Shown: piece after piece, positions 1 to 10,190 of the stretch | How positions within the stretch are numbered: position 1 is the stretch's first letter | How the letters are laid out: each line of letters opens with the position of its first letter | Notes under the pieces: model-generated | What the model saw: only the letters and a program-made list of their open reading frames with translations | The model's database searches: none | Told to the model about the DNA's origin: nothing | Assembly: GCF_000425645.1 (NCBI RefSeq) | Contig: NZ_AUDV01000005.1 | Location: forward strand, 434,001-498,000 | Length of the DNA: 64,000 nt | From: Gaetbulibacter saemankumensis DSM 17032 | Lineage (GTDB): Bacteria > Bacteroidota > Bacteroidia > Flavobacteriales > Flavobacteriaceae | Direction: 5' to 3' | Position numbers and translations under genes: made by a program

Positions 1-59
1 TAATTCCCATATAAATTGAATAAATTCAACAAAAATTTATCCACAGTAGACTTCTTGAA

Positions 60-88
60 AAACAAAAATCCCACAATAAGTGGGATAT
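60..88 (-). terminator. Rho-independent terminator of the GH97 gene
   Basis: A perfect 7-bp stem (ATCCCAC at 68-74, GTGGGAT at 80-86) with a 5-base loop is followed on the minus strand by a T-rich run. It lies about 27 bases past the stop codon of the GH97 gene. Confidence 0.75.
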
Positions 89-113
89 ATGTTTAATAAA
101 CTCAGTATGGATA

Positions 114-2261
<2,148 letters not shown>

Positions 2262-2430
2262 CTAATTTATTGCTTTTAAAAGTTTATTCTTAACTATTTA
2301 AGACATGTTAACAATGTGAAATGAAAATTATAGAATAAATTATGATATGGCTAATATTACAACTAATTATTAAGGCTACTCTTATTTTTTTTTTTAATTT
2401 TAGTTCTTAAAACAACTTATCCTGAACTTA

Positions 2431-3591
2431 ATGATAAAAAGAACATTCTGTACCCTGCTAATCTTAATTGGTACATCTATTTGTTATGGTCAAAAAACAT
2501 CTTTTTTTAATAGAATTAAAAACAACCTAGTAGAAAGGCAAATCAGAAAAGATTCTCTCATTTCTAATGGCCGCCCTTTTTTAAGTGCTTTTGCCGGACC
2601 CGGATACACCCCTGAAGCCGGCTTATTACTTGGCGGAGGCCTTCTATATACATTCAGTACAGATCCTAACAATAAAGAACTACAACGCTCATCAATCCCG
2701 TTGCTTGGAAGTATTAGCACCCGAGGTAATATAGGTTTAAACTCTGCTATAAATACGTTTTGGAATGAGGATAAATTAAGAGTTAAAATTATATTAGGAT
2801 TTTCGAATGTGAACGATGATTATTTTGGTATAGGATATGAAAACAATTCTTCTATTGAAAAAGGCGCAGATTCTGAATACAACAGGGTGTTTTTCAAGAT
2901 TCAACCCCGTGTTGATTTTCGTATAATACCAAATTTATATGCTGGAATTTCATACCTCTATAACAGCTTTAAAGTAAAAGATACTAATGATTTAATGGCT
3001 GTTGACCCGAACTTTATTGAGTTTGGTCCAAATATCAGGGAATCAGGTTTAATATATTCTATTATGTATGATAGTCGCGATGTGGTTGTTAATGCATACA
3101 AGGGATTTTATGTAGAAGCTTCATTTTATCAGGCCTCTAAAAAACTTGGTGGTAATCAGAAGTTTAATGTCATTGAATTTGACACTCGGTATTATCAGCA
3201 AATTAATCGTCCTGGAAATACATTAGCGTTTAGAATTTATGGAAGACAAGCTATGGGTGAAGTACCTTATAGCGCCATGACCCTAATTGGTGCTACGGAT
3301 AAAATAAGAGGCTATTTAAATGGACAATATAGAGATAAAACGGGGGTAATAGGTATGACTGAATGGCGCTACATGTTTTTAAACAAACAAGGTCTAAAAG
3401 GAAAACACGGAATTGTTACCTGGTTAGGAACGGGATCTGTGGCCCATGATTTTGGAGAGCTCAATAATTGGTTACCTAATGCAGGAGTGGGTTATCGCAT
3501 GGAGCTACAGCCAAGAATGAATTTACGTATTGATTTTGGTGTGGGTAAAGATAGTGCCGGACTTTATTTTAATTTCTCGGAAGCTTTTTAA
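2431..3591 (+). CDS. BamA/TamA-type surface antigen outer-membrane barrel protein
   Basis: The 386-residue product has a signal peptide (about residues 1-20, ending CYGQ) and then alternating beta-strand sequence typical of the bacterial surface antigen (D15, Omp85 C-terminal) barrel. Motifs such as 'YDSRDVVVNAYKGFY', the strand 'TDKIRGYLNGQYRDK' and a final aromatic-rich strand ending in 'FNFSEAF' fit this family. There are no POTRA domains, so it is much shorter than BamA. It is therefore a stand-alone barrel of the kind many Flavobacteriaceae carry, sometimes beside secreted enzymes. The divergent neighbour on the left is the GH97 gene. The precise role is unknown; a transport or patatin-like secretion role would be speculation. 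Confidence 0.8.
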   Translation: MIKRTFCTLLILIGTSICYGQKTSFFNRIKNNLVERQIRKDSLISNGRPFLSAFAGPGYTPEAGLLLGGGLLYTFSTDPNNKELQRSSIPLLGSISTRGNIGLNSAINTFWNEDKLRVKIILGFSNVNDDYFGIGYENNSSIEKGADSEYNRVFFKIQPRVDFRIIPNLYAGISYLYNSFKVKDTNDLMAVDPNFIEFGPNIRESGLIYSIMYDSRDVVVNAYKGFYVEASFYQASKKLGGNQKFNVIEFDTRYYQQINRPGNTLAFRIYGRQAMGEVPYSAMTLIGATDKIRGYLNGQYRDKTGVIGMTEWRYMFLNKQGLKGKHGIVTWLGTGSVAHDFGELNNWLPNAGVGYRMELQPRMNLRIDFGVGKDSAGLYFNFSEAF

Positions 3592-3619
3592 ATTGACATA
3601 ATCTTATAAATCACGCCAT

Positions 3620-3718
3620 TTACAAAGGTAAAGCTCCACTGCTAGAAAGTGTATTATTGGCTAAAGCATCTTTAATTGAATTTACTAATTGTTGGTATTT
3701 TGGAATATCACTTTTAAA
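3620..3718 (-). pseudogene. Fragment of a GntR-type transcriptional regulator (N-terminal part)
   Basis: Read on the minus strand, the stretch encodes about 32 codons between two stops: FKSDIPKYQQLVNSIKDAL and then ANNTLSSSGALPL. The pattern 'DIPKYQQLVNSI..AL.N..L..G..LP' is the start of the winged-helix domain of GntR regulators (DIPKYxQ..NSI..AI..G.L..GD.LPSVN). The reading frame stops where 'SVN' would follow. No start codon precedes it and the rest of the gene is missing, so this is best explained as a relic. It sits between two convergent genes. The match is from memory of the family and short. Confidence 0.45.
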
Positions 3719-3730
3719 TTATAATCAAAA

Positions 3731-3759
3731 AAGCCAAGAAACTTTATATTTCTTGGCTT
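3731..3759. terminator. Bidirectional terminator between the barrel gene and tonB-like gene
   Basis: A perfect 11-bp inverted repeat (AAGCCAAGAAA at 3731-3741, TTTCTTGGCTT at 3749-3759) has a 7-base loop. It is flanked by an A-run on the left, which gives U-rich RNA for minus-strand transcripts. It lies between the convergent genes ending at 3591 and 3799. Confidence 0.8.
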
Positions 3760-3798
3760 CTAAGTTGAATAACTCACTAATCAAATTATAAAAAAACA

Positions 3799-4539
3799 CT
3801 ATCCTTCTCTGAATTTAAAAAATATAGGAACTGCATACATTACCTTAACAGGTCTGCCTCTTTGTTTTCCTGGTTGCATTTTAGGTAAGAGCTTAATAAT
3901 ACGTTCCGCTTCTGCCTCTAATATTTTATCTGGGCCTCTTGATTTTACTCCTATTATATACCCCTGAGCATCAACAATAAACATAACAGAAACACGTCCT
4001 TGAATACCCATTTCCAAAGCTGCTTCAGGGTACTTAAAATGTGTTATTATGTGTTCTTGAACTTTTTCCTGAAAACAAGCCTTAGCTTTTTCTCGTGATA
4101 AACCTTCACAACCAGGGTAAATCGGTACATTTTCTATAACTGCAAACGCTACCTCCACCTCTTCTTCCATTTCTTCTACCTGAACATCCCCTACATCAAC
4201 CACTTCATATTCGACAATCGATTCTTCCTGAGAAGTTTCCGTACTTTCAAATACCGTTTCTTCAACGACTTCTTCATTTTCAACAATCTCAATAGACTCA
4301 GTCATTATAGCTGGCGGTGGTGGCGGTGGTGGTGGCAATTTATCCATATGCACAATAGGAATATCTTCTTCTACCTGAGCCTCAATATTAACAACCCCAA
4401 TATCTACTTCGTCTTTTTCAAATGTTTTATATTCTAATAATTGCCATGATAAAAACAACATTAAATTCAACCCTAGGGCGAAATATAAACTACTATTCCT
4501 TCCGATTTCAATCTCTGGATTTTTCTTATTAAGTAACAT
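3799..4539 (-). CDS. TonB family energy transducer
   Basis: This 246-residue inner-membrane protein couples the proton motive force, through ExbB/ExbD, to outer-membrane TonB-dependent receptors. One N-terminal membrane segment lies at about residues 17-36. It is followed by a periplasmic linker with eight consecutive prolines near residues 68-76 and a long acidic Glu/Val-rich section. The C-terminal TonB domain covers about the last 90 residues, with 'FKYPEAALEMGIQGRVSVMF', then a conserved GRPVKV segment and a terminal 'IFFKFREG'. The acidic linker replaces the Pro-Lys/Pro-Glu repeats of enterobacterial TonB, which is normal in this phylum. It is followed by a terminator and has no ExbBD genes beside it, so it works with a partner encoded elsewhere. 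Confidence 0.93.
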   Translation of the reverse strand: MLLNKKNPEIEIGRNSSLYFALGLNLMLFLSWQLLEYKTFEKDEVDIGVVNIEAQVEEDIPIVHMDKLPPPPPPPPAIMTESIEIVENEEVVEETVFESTETSQEESIVEYEVVDVGDVQVEEMEEEVEVAFAVIENVPIYPGCEGLSREKAKACFQEKVQEHIITHFKYPEAALEMGIQGRVSVMFIVDAQGYIIGVKSRGPDKILEAEAERIIKLLPKMQPGKQRGRPVKVMYAVPIFFKFREG

Positions 4540-4668
4540 GACATTTAATACTACTGTCTTAAAGTTAGTACTATTACACTATATTTAAAATGACTTATGT
4601 CATAACACCTCAATGATTTTTAATATGAACAATTAATCATTTTAATTACTTGACATAATTCTTTAACT

Positions 4669-4695
4669 AAAAAAGACAGCCTAAGCTGCCTTTTT
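4669..4695 (-). terminator. Terminator of the small heat-shock protein gene
   Basis: On the minus strand the sequence reads A-run, GGCAGC, loop TTAG, GCTGTC, T-run. The 6-bp stem contains one G-U pair. It starts nine bases after the stop codon of the downstream-reading Hsp20 gene. Confidence 0.75.
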
Positions 4696-4703
4696 AATAC
4701 CTA

Positions 4704-5186
4704 TTAAGAAATCTTAATATTTCTAGGTGGCTTTTCTTTTGCCTCTTCACGTTTTGGAAGATGAACTTTTAATATCCCTTCCTTATATTCGGCATTAATT
4801 TTACTGTCGTCTACAGTATCTGGTAGCGTAAACATCCGTTTAAATGATGAATAGCCAAATTCTCTTCGTGTATAGCCATCATTGGTTTCTTCTTTTTCGT
4901 CGTTTAACTCTGCTGAAATAGACAGGCTGTTATTTTCTAAATTTATTTTGAAATCAGATTTCTTTAATCCTGGAACAGCCATTTCTACATCGAATGCATC
5001 GGCACTTTCTTTAATATTTACTTTTGGTAAAGACATACCTGTATTAAAGTTAGACGAAAATAACGAAGGGAATTCTCCTATTCCAAAATCATCTAACCAA
5101 CTAGATAAAGAAGGAAAACCAGTTACCGGATTGTTAACTCTTCGTGTTAAACTACCATTTTTTGGACTTTTTACAAGATTACTCAT
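4704..5186 (-). CDS. Small heat-shock protein, Hsp20/alpha-crystallin family
   Basis: The product is an ATP-independent cytoplasmic holdase that keeps unfolding proteins soluble. From the ATG at 5186 it has 160 residues; an upstream ATG at 5210 would add eight residues (MFNLNFLV), but MSNLVKS is the usual beginning. The alpha-crystallin domain covers about residues 40-138, with 'MAVPGLKKSDFKINLENN' at its start and 'AEYKEGILKVHLPK' at its end. The C-terminal IKI triplet matches the I-x-I anchoring motif used for oligomer assembly. The gene stands alone with its own terminator, and a TAnnTTTG box lies upstream. No heat-shock operator such as CIRCE was seen. Confidence 0.93.
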   Translation of the reverse strand: MSNLVKSPKNGSLTRRVNNPVTGFPSLSSWLDDFGIGEFPSLFSSNFNTGMSLPKVNIKESADAFDVEMAVPGLKKSDFKINLENNSLSISAELNDEKEETNDGYTRREFGYSSFKRMFTLPDTVDDSKINAEYKEGILKVHLPKREEAKEKPPRNIKIS

Positions 5187-5252
5187 AACTAAAAAATTTA
5201 AGTTAAACATTTATTTTCTTTATTTTCACTTACTAAAGTGCAAATAAGAAGC

Positions 5253-5260
5253 CAAAGCTA
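5253..5260 (-). promoter_or_regulatory. Candidate -7 promoter element for the Hsp20 gene
   Basis: The minus strand carries TAGCTTTG, a full match to the Bacteroidota -7 consensus TAnnTTTG, 66 bases upstream of the preferred ATG. I do not see a clear -33 TTTG at the right distance, so support is partial. Confidence 0.4.
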
Positions 5261-5488
5261 TAATTCCGAAAAAATGTCGGTTTAGACGAGCTAAAACAAA
5301 TCATAAATGACATTATTACAGATACTTACCGTTATTAAATGTCAAAATTTCATTTTTAATATGTTTATAAAAATGTCTTTAACCCTTACCACCTACAAAC
5401 CTTAACTTACTGAAATTAAATCAACTAAAAAGGTTTGCCCTTTTATCAATAATACCTAAGTTTATAATTGATAAAAGGTAATATACGC

Positions 5489-6901
5489 ATGCATTTAACA
5501 GCACGACTTTTTGCAGTACTCTTTATTGGGGCAATACATTGCTTTGCACAACGCAGCAACTACAAGTTTAATAACTTTGGTAACCGCTCCATTGTACTCG
5601 CTGGAAATGTTACCGGAAGTGTTTCCGATATTGGATTAAGCTACTACAATCCTTCTTTTCTAGCCAATACTACTAAAGTTGGTTTTTCTTTAAATGCCCG
5701 AGCTTATCAAATTGAAAATATTAAGCTCGATAATGTATTAAATGAAGATTCTAAACTAAGTACAACAAAATTTAGTGGGGCATCAAATATGGCTGGAGGT
5801 ATATTTAATTTATTCGGTACTAAATTCGCGTATACCTATTTAACAAAATCCAATCATAACAGCGATTTATACTACGATCATTACTACTTAAATGATGATA
5901 TTTTGGCTATATTTCCAAATGCCATAAAACATAATGCCAGCATTAATTTAATGAACAAAGTGCGTGATGACTGGACCGGCATTACCTGGGCTTATACCCT
6001 AGCACAAAATTTTTACGTTGGAGTTTCATTGTTTGGTTCAATATACTCGCATTCTGGTCGATCAAATTTAAATCATACTGTAGAATCTGAAAACAACGAA
6101 GTCGCCTTCTATAAATCCTACCGTAGTTTTAGCCAAACCTCCTATGGGGCATTTTTTAAAATCGGATTTAACTACAGTCTGAAAAAATTACAACTGGGAA
6201 TGAATATTAATTTACCCTATCTAGAAGTGTATAACGATGGAACTTTCGGGTACACCGAAGTAGTTGCTGGAGTAAATCAAGAATATAATAAATTTATAGA
6301 CTATGATTTTAGAAACTTAAAATCAAAAAGAAAAGAACCTCTAGGTATTTCAATAGGAGCCGGAATCCCTATAAATAAAAGCAAATTACATTTAAATGTT
6401 GATTACATTACAGGAATAAAAAGCTTTAACAGGATTAATATACCATCTTTAGACTTAGGTTTAAATTCTCTTACTACCATTAATTTTAATGAAGCACGCG
6501 TTGCAGTACTAAACTTTGGTGTTGGTGCTGAATTATTTTTAAATGAAAAAATTAAACTTTACGGTGGTTTTTCAACAGATTTTAGCCCACTAAAAAAGAC
6601 CGCCAATATTTTTGATTTGTCTGTAGAAAACACAAAGGAAACTAATTTAGGGGATGATTTTTATCACATCAGCATGGGTATAGATTGGACCCTTAAATGG
6701 GCCAATTTAATTTTTGGGATTACTCATGCCAACAGTAAAAATTCTTTCTTAAATCCTTACACTATAAACGCCGAAGGCTTTAAAATAAGCAACGCAATTA
6801 ATTCGGAATTACGCTATACACGATTACAATTTATGGCAGGTATTGACGTTCCTGTTTTTAACAAAAAAATAAATAACATCATTAAGCTAGAAGAGAACTA
6901 A
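5489..6901 (+). CDS. FadL-like outer-membrane beta-barrel protein, unknown substrate
   Basis: The product (470 residues from the ATG at 5489) has a signal peptide ending near 'IHCFAQ'. A TTG seven codons upstream is possible but leaves a poor leader. The rest is alternating polar/hydrophobic strands with many aromatic residues, a typical barrel of about 14 strands. The start of the mature part ('GLSYYNPSFLANTTKVGFSL') resembles the plug region of OmpP1/FadL-type transporters, where a conserved NP-containing segment follows the signal peptide. A hydrophobic-compound transport role is possible but not shown by the sequence. It ends two bases before the convergent DUF6340 gene. It could also be a member of another Bacteroidota-specific barrel family. 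Confidence 0.65.
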   Translation: MHLTARLFAVLFIGAIHCFAQRSNYKFNNFGNRSIVLAGNVTGSVSDIGLSYYNPSFLANTTKVGFSLNARAYQIENIKLDNVLNEDSKLSTTKFSGASNMAGGIFNLFGTKFAYTYLTKSNHNSDLYYDHYYLNDDILAIFPNAIKHNASINLMNKVRDDWTGITWAYTLAQNFYVGVSLFGSIYSHSGRSNLNHTVESENNEVAFYKSYRSFSQTSYGAFFKIGFNYSLKKLQLGMNINLPYLEVYNDGTFGYTEVVAGVNQEYNKFIDYDFRNLKSKRKEPLGISIGAGIPINKSKLHLNVDYITGIKSFNRINIPSLDLGLNSLTTINFNEARVAVLNFGVGAELFLNEKIKLYGGFSTDFSPLKKTANIFDLSVENTKETNLGDDFYHISMGIDWTLKWANLIFGITHANSKNSFLNPYTINAEGFKISNAINSELRYTRLQFMAGIDVPVFNKKINNIIKLEEN

Positions 6902-6902
6902 T

Positions 6903-7904
6903 TTAATTCTCGAACTGTTTTCTTCTTAATAAAATTTTAGCATAGTCTCTACTTAACGCCTCCCCATAATCTCTGTAAGCTCGCTGCGCCCATTCTAAAG
7001 CTTTTTGAGTATCTCCTAAGACCTCATAAGATACAGCTATATTATGAGCAGCTCTACCTGCAGATTTACGATTACCATTAGTTACAACCTCTTTCCAAAT
7101 ACCTATAGCATCTTGCCACTTAGCCACTTCGGCCGATCGCCATCCCGCAGCAAAACGATATTTTTCATGTCCCTTGCCCTTCTTGTACATATCACGTTTA
7201 ACGCGATAATAACTCGGCAAAAACCGACTCATATAATCCATACCTGCAGCATAAGCTGTTTCAGGTAAAGCAGATAAAGGAGGTAACCCATTCACCAAAT
7301 CAAAATTCATATAATAAGTTCGCTGATGCTGATCAATAATCGTTTTAGTATAAGGATCATACAATCGCCAATAACTTTGAACATTTACCCTAGCTTGAGA
7401 TGGTATTCTAGGATTCGGTCTCCCTGATGTGAGTACCGAAGACACCTGATCAGCTATGGCTGCACGCAACAAATCTGAATTAGAATCAAAATTTTCAAGT
7501 ACTAGCAATACATCGGCCTCTGCTAAATCACAGATTTGCTTTACCTGGTCCCAATCTAACTTATCAGGAATTTGTCTAGTCCCCGTACCATATAATCTTA
7601 GGGTGTCAGGAATAACAATTCTAATATGACTTTTATTTTGTATTCCATCGAATACTCCTTTAATAGCTTCATCGGAAGCTAATCGATCGGAACCTGCAAT
7701 TTCTCCGGTTGTAATAGATTCTAATCTACCTGCTTGTTTGTCTTCAGGTCTAACCAAAGAACGATTTACCACCACAATATCTTCCACTTCGTTAGACAAA
7801 ACAACTATTGGTTCCTGAGGGTAATTTAAATGCACATAACCTGAACTTCCACAAGACACCATTAATATAGTTATTGCAAAATATAACATGTAGTTTTTCT
7901 TCAT
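6903..7904 (-). CDS. DUF6340 family lipoprotein with TPR-like C-terminus
   Basis: The 333-residue product begins with a lipoprotein signal peptide whose lipobox is 'VSCG' (Cys18), so it should be anchored in the outer or inner membrane. The opening of the mature protein ('GYVHLNYPQEPIVVLSNEV') is characteristic of DUF6340, a Bacteroidota family of unknown function. The C-terminal part ('AAHNIAVSYEVLGDTQKALEW') is a tetratricopeptide-like helix pair. No enzymatic motif is visible. The gene is monocistronic: it converges with the barrel gene on its left and faces a long empty region on its right. Confidence 0.82.
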   Translation of the reverse strand: MKKNYMLYFAITILMVSCGSSGYVHLNYPQEPIVVLSNEVEDIVVVNRSLVRPEDKQAGRLESITTGEIAGSDRLASDEAIKGVFDGIQNKSHIRIVIPDTLRLYGTGTRQIPDKLDWDQVKQICDLAEADVLLVLENFDSNSDLLRAAIADQVSSVLTSGRPNPRIPSQARVNVQSYWRLYDPYTKTIIDQHQRTYYMNFDLVNGLPPLSALPETAYAAGMDYMSRFLPSYYRVKRDMYKKGKGHEKYRFAAGWRSAEVAKWQDAIGIWKEVVTNGNRKSAGRAAHNIAVSYEVLGDTQKALEWAQRAYRDYGEALSRDYAKILLRRKQFEN

Positions 7905-8475
7905 TATAGATAGATTTAGTTTGTTTGGTTCAGAAAATCAATAAACATGCCATAACATAATTTTTAATCTCGTTTAATATAATTCTACCAAAAAATTTCA
8001 GTTTATTAATCTTCTTATTTGCAGTAAAATTTAGGCTCTAAATTTATCATTTTTCTTATGGAATCTTATGTCATTCACATTAAAATATTCACCCCTTTAT
8101 TAATAAAAAAACTATATTTACATGCAACTAGTTTTATCTTATACATTAAAAATAATTCTTAAGCTAACATCCTTTTATATTTTCATTATATTGCGATGTT
8201 TCTAACCCCAATATTCTTTAAAAAATACGTATTTCATCACTATAGACAAAATCTATATACAAAATTAATAAATTACATATCAGTCATTTAACAACACAAA
8301 GTTAAACAACAAGTTCAAATTTTTTACTTGAAAACAAATTCACAATATTAACAAACACTTTGGTCTTTTTTTAAAACTACTACCTATTCATTCAATCAAA
8401 TTCCTATCTTTATTTTAGATAAAATTGTAACATTCTACAAACAAAAACTACTTATAAAGTAACTAAACCAATACA
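7905..8475. other. Long intergenic region without a recognised gene
   Basis: These 571 bases are very AT-rich and have no open frame or RNA gene that I can recognise. They separate the divergent DUF6340 and sigma-factor genes and so must contain both promoters. The best -7-like match for the sigma factor is TATCTTTA around 8403, one base off the TAnnTTTG consensus. Nothing else stands out. Confidence 0.5.
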
Positions 8476-8970
8476 TTGAAAAAAGAGTTAGAACATAGCT
8501 TTGTTGAATTACTAGAAAAGCACCAAAATATAGTACACAAAGTATGTCGTTTGTACACCAATAATTACGATGCTCATAACGACCTATTTCAAGAAATTAC
8601 TATACAACTTTGGAAAGCCTATCCGAAATTTAGAGGCGAAGCAAAATTTAGCACCTGGATGTATCGTGTAAGTTTAAACACTGCTATTACCCTTTACAGA
8701 AAATCGAAACGACGTATTAATACGGAAGACTTTAATGATGTAGAATTTAAAATAAAGGCAGAAGTTTATGACGATACCGAAGAGCAACAATTAAAGGTAT
8801 TATACAAAGCGGTACACCAGTTAAATGATATTGAAAAAGCACTGGTGTTTTTGTATTTAGAAGACAAAGACTATAGAGAAATTAGTGAAACTTTAGGTAT
8901 AAGCGAGGTTAATGCACGTGTGAAAATGAACCGAATTAAAACCAAACTAAAAACCATTTTAAATCCGTAG
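8476..8970 (+). CDS. ECF-type RNA polymerase sigma factor
   Basis: This 164-residue protein is a sigma70-family factor of the extracytoplasmic-function class and should direct RNA polymerase to a small regulon. Region 2 covers about residues 15-75 ('DLFQEITIQLWKAYPKFRG', 'AKFSTWMYRVSLNTAI'). Region 4 covers about residues 105-160, with the helix-turn-helix 'DYREISETLGISEVNARVKM'. The start is a TTG codon (TTG AAA AAA GAG) because no ATG or GTG lies upstream in frame. It is followed after three bases by a four-helix membrane protein, the arrangement of a sigma factor with its membrane-bound regulator. The regulon and signal are unknown. Confidence 0.92.
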   Translation: MKKELEHSFVELLEKHQNIVHKVCRLYTNNYDAHNDLFQEITIQLWKAYPKFRGEAKFSTWMYRVSLNTAITLYRKSKRRINTEDFNDVEFKIKAEVYDDTEEQQLKVLYKAVHQLNDIEKALVFLYLEDKDYREISETLGISEVNARVKMNRIKTKLKTILNP

Positions 8971-8973
8971 CAT

Positions 8974-9615
8974 ATGGATGAATTAGATTTATTAAAAAAA
9001 GACTGGAAGAAGTCAGACGATAAGTTCCCAAAGCTGAGTTATAACCAAATCTACTCTATGATATTGAAGCGCTCGTCCTCCATCGTAAAATGGATATTTA
9101 TTATCAGCATACTAGAATTTGTGCTCTGGACAGGCATTGCCTTTTTTATCAAAGATACCGAAAGCATGAAGCGCTTTGAAAGCTATAGTAACAATTCGGT
9201 TTACACGCCTTTAGTTATTATTGGCTACATCATTTTAGCTTACTTCTTTTACCTCTTTTTCAGGAACTACAGAAACATATCGGTTACCGATAGTGCCAAG
9301 GTATTAATGGAAAACATTATTAAGACACGTAAAACAGTGCGATATTATGTGCTATTCAATTTAGGATACTTAGTCGCCTCTACCATAGCAGCTTTGTTTG
9401 TAGAATTCAATAATGATGATATATTAATAAATCAGGCTCAGCAAGCAGCCGCAAGTGGCGAAATATTTAAGTTTTATGCGGTGTTTATCATAGCCACGGT
9501 CTTAATGCTAGCTGTTGTAATTGGTGTATTATTACTTTTTTACTGGTTAATTTACGGGCTGCTACTAAAAAGATTAAACTCGAATTACAACGAATTAAAA
9601 AAACTGGAAATTTAA
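8974..9615 (+). CDS. Membrane protein co-transcribed with the sigma factor, possible anti-sigma
   Basis: The 213-residue protein has a soluble N-terminus of about 37 residues ('MDELDLLKKDWKKSDDKFPK') followed by four predicted membrane helices near residues 38-58, 77-95, 121-142 and 166-194. The N-terminal segment with a conserved K/D-W pattern is common in proteins that follow ECF sigma genes in Flavobacteria. Databases often mislabel such proteins as beta-carotene monooxygenase. Its start lies three bases after the sigma-factor stop, so the two are translated from one message. An anti-sigma role is inferred from position only; no classical anti-sigma domain (ZAS or FecR) is visible. Its 3' end overlaps the convergent rluE gene by four bases. 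Confidence 0.7.
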   Translation: MDELDLLKKDWKKSDDKFPKLSYNQIYSMILKRSSSIVKWIFIISILEFVLWTGIAFFIKDTESMKRFESYSNNSVYTPLVIIGYIILAYFFYLFFRNYRNISVTDSAKVLMENIIKTRKTVRYYVLFNLGYLVASTIAALFVEFNNDDILINQAQQAAASGEIFKFYAVFIIATVLMLAVVIGVLLLFYWLIYGLLLKRLNSNYNELKKLEI

Positions 9616-10187
9616 ACCATAAACTCCTTTACTTCGATGACATCCCCTACCTGCATGGGGTTAAGAGCAATATTACCTACCCTTATGCGTACGAGTCTTA
9701 GGGTTGGAAATCCAACGGCTGAAGTCATTTTTCGAACTTGTCTAAACTTACCTTCCTTTAAGGTTATAGATACCCATGATGTTGGTCCATGACGTGCGTC
9801 TCTAATTTTTTTAGACCGCGCAGGTAATGCAGGTTCTTCAGTAAGCTTTACAACCGGACATGGTTTGGTTTGATATTTTTTGCCATTCAGACCAATTTTA
9901 ACCCCGGTCTTTAACTGCTCTATGGCCTCAGTAGTAATATCACCATCTAATTGGGCATAATATTCCTTTTCAACCTTTTTAGAATTAATAAAGTCACTCA
10001 TTTTACCATCGGTGGTAAGTAACAGCAAGCCTTCCGATTTTTCATCCAACCGACCAATAGCCATGGTTTCTTCTGGGAAATCCCCGAGCATCCCCAAAAA
10101 CTTTTTCGATTGCTGCTTACTATCATTACTAGCAAACTGACTTAACATCCCGAAAGGTTTATAAATAATAAAATGTCTGTGAAGCAT
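9612..10187 (-). CDS. rluE: Ribosomal large-subunit pseudouridine synthase, RluE/RsuA family
   Basis: The 191-residue enzyme isomerises a uridine in rRNA to pseudouridine. It has the family signature 'GRLDEKSEGLLLLTTDG' with catalytic Asp48, the early 'YKPFGMLSQF' strand, and the late 'LKEGKFRQVRKM' and 'LRLVRIRVG' motifs. It lacks the N-terminal S4 domain, as RluE does, whereas RsuA and RluB carry it. The start ATG at 10187 lies three bases from the stop codon of topoisomerase III, so the two genes form a tight transcription unit with topB upstream. The exact target position (U2457 for E. coli RluE) is inferred. Confidence 0.88.
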   Translation of the reverse strand: MLHRHFIIYKPFGMLSQFASNDSKQQSKKFLGMLGDFPEETMAIGRLDEKSEGLLLLTTDGKMSDFINSKKVEKEYYAQLDGDITTEAIEQLKTGVKIGLNGKKYQTKPCPVVKLTEEPALPARSKKIRDARHGPTSWVSITLKEGKFRQVRKMTSAVGFPTLRLVRIRVGNIALNPMQVGDVIEVKEFMV

Positions 10188-10190
10188 AAT

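Noticed and set aside
5468-5488. TTG start for the FadL-like gene
   Set aside because: The ATG seven codons later gives a normal signal peptide.
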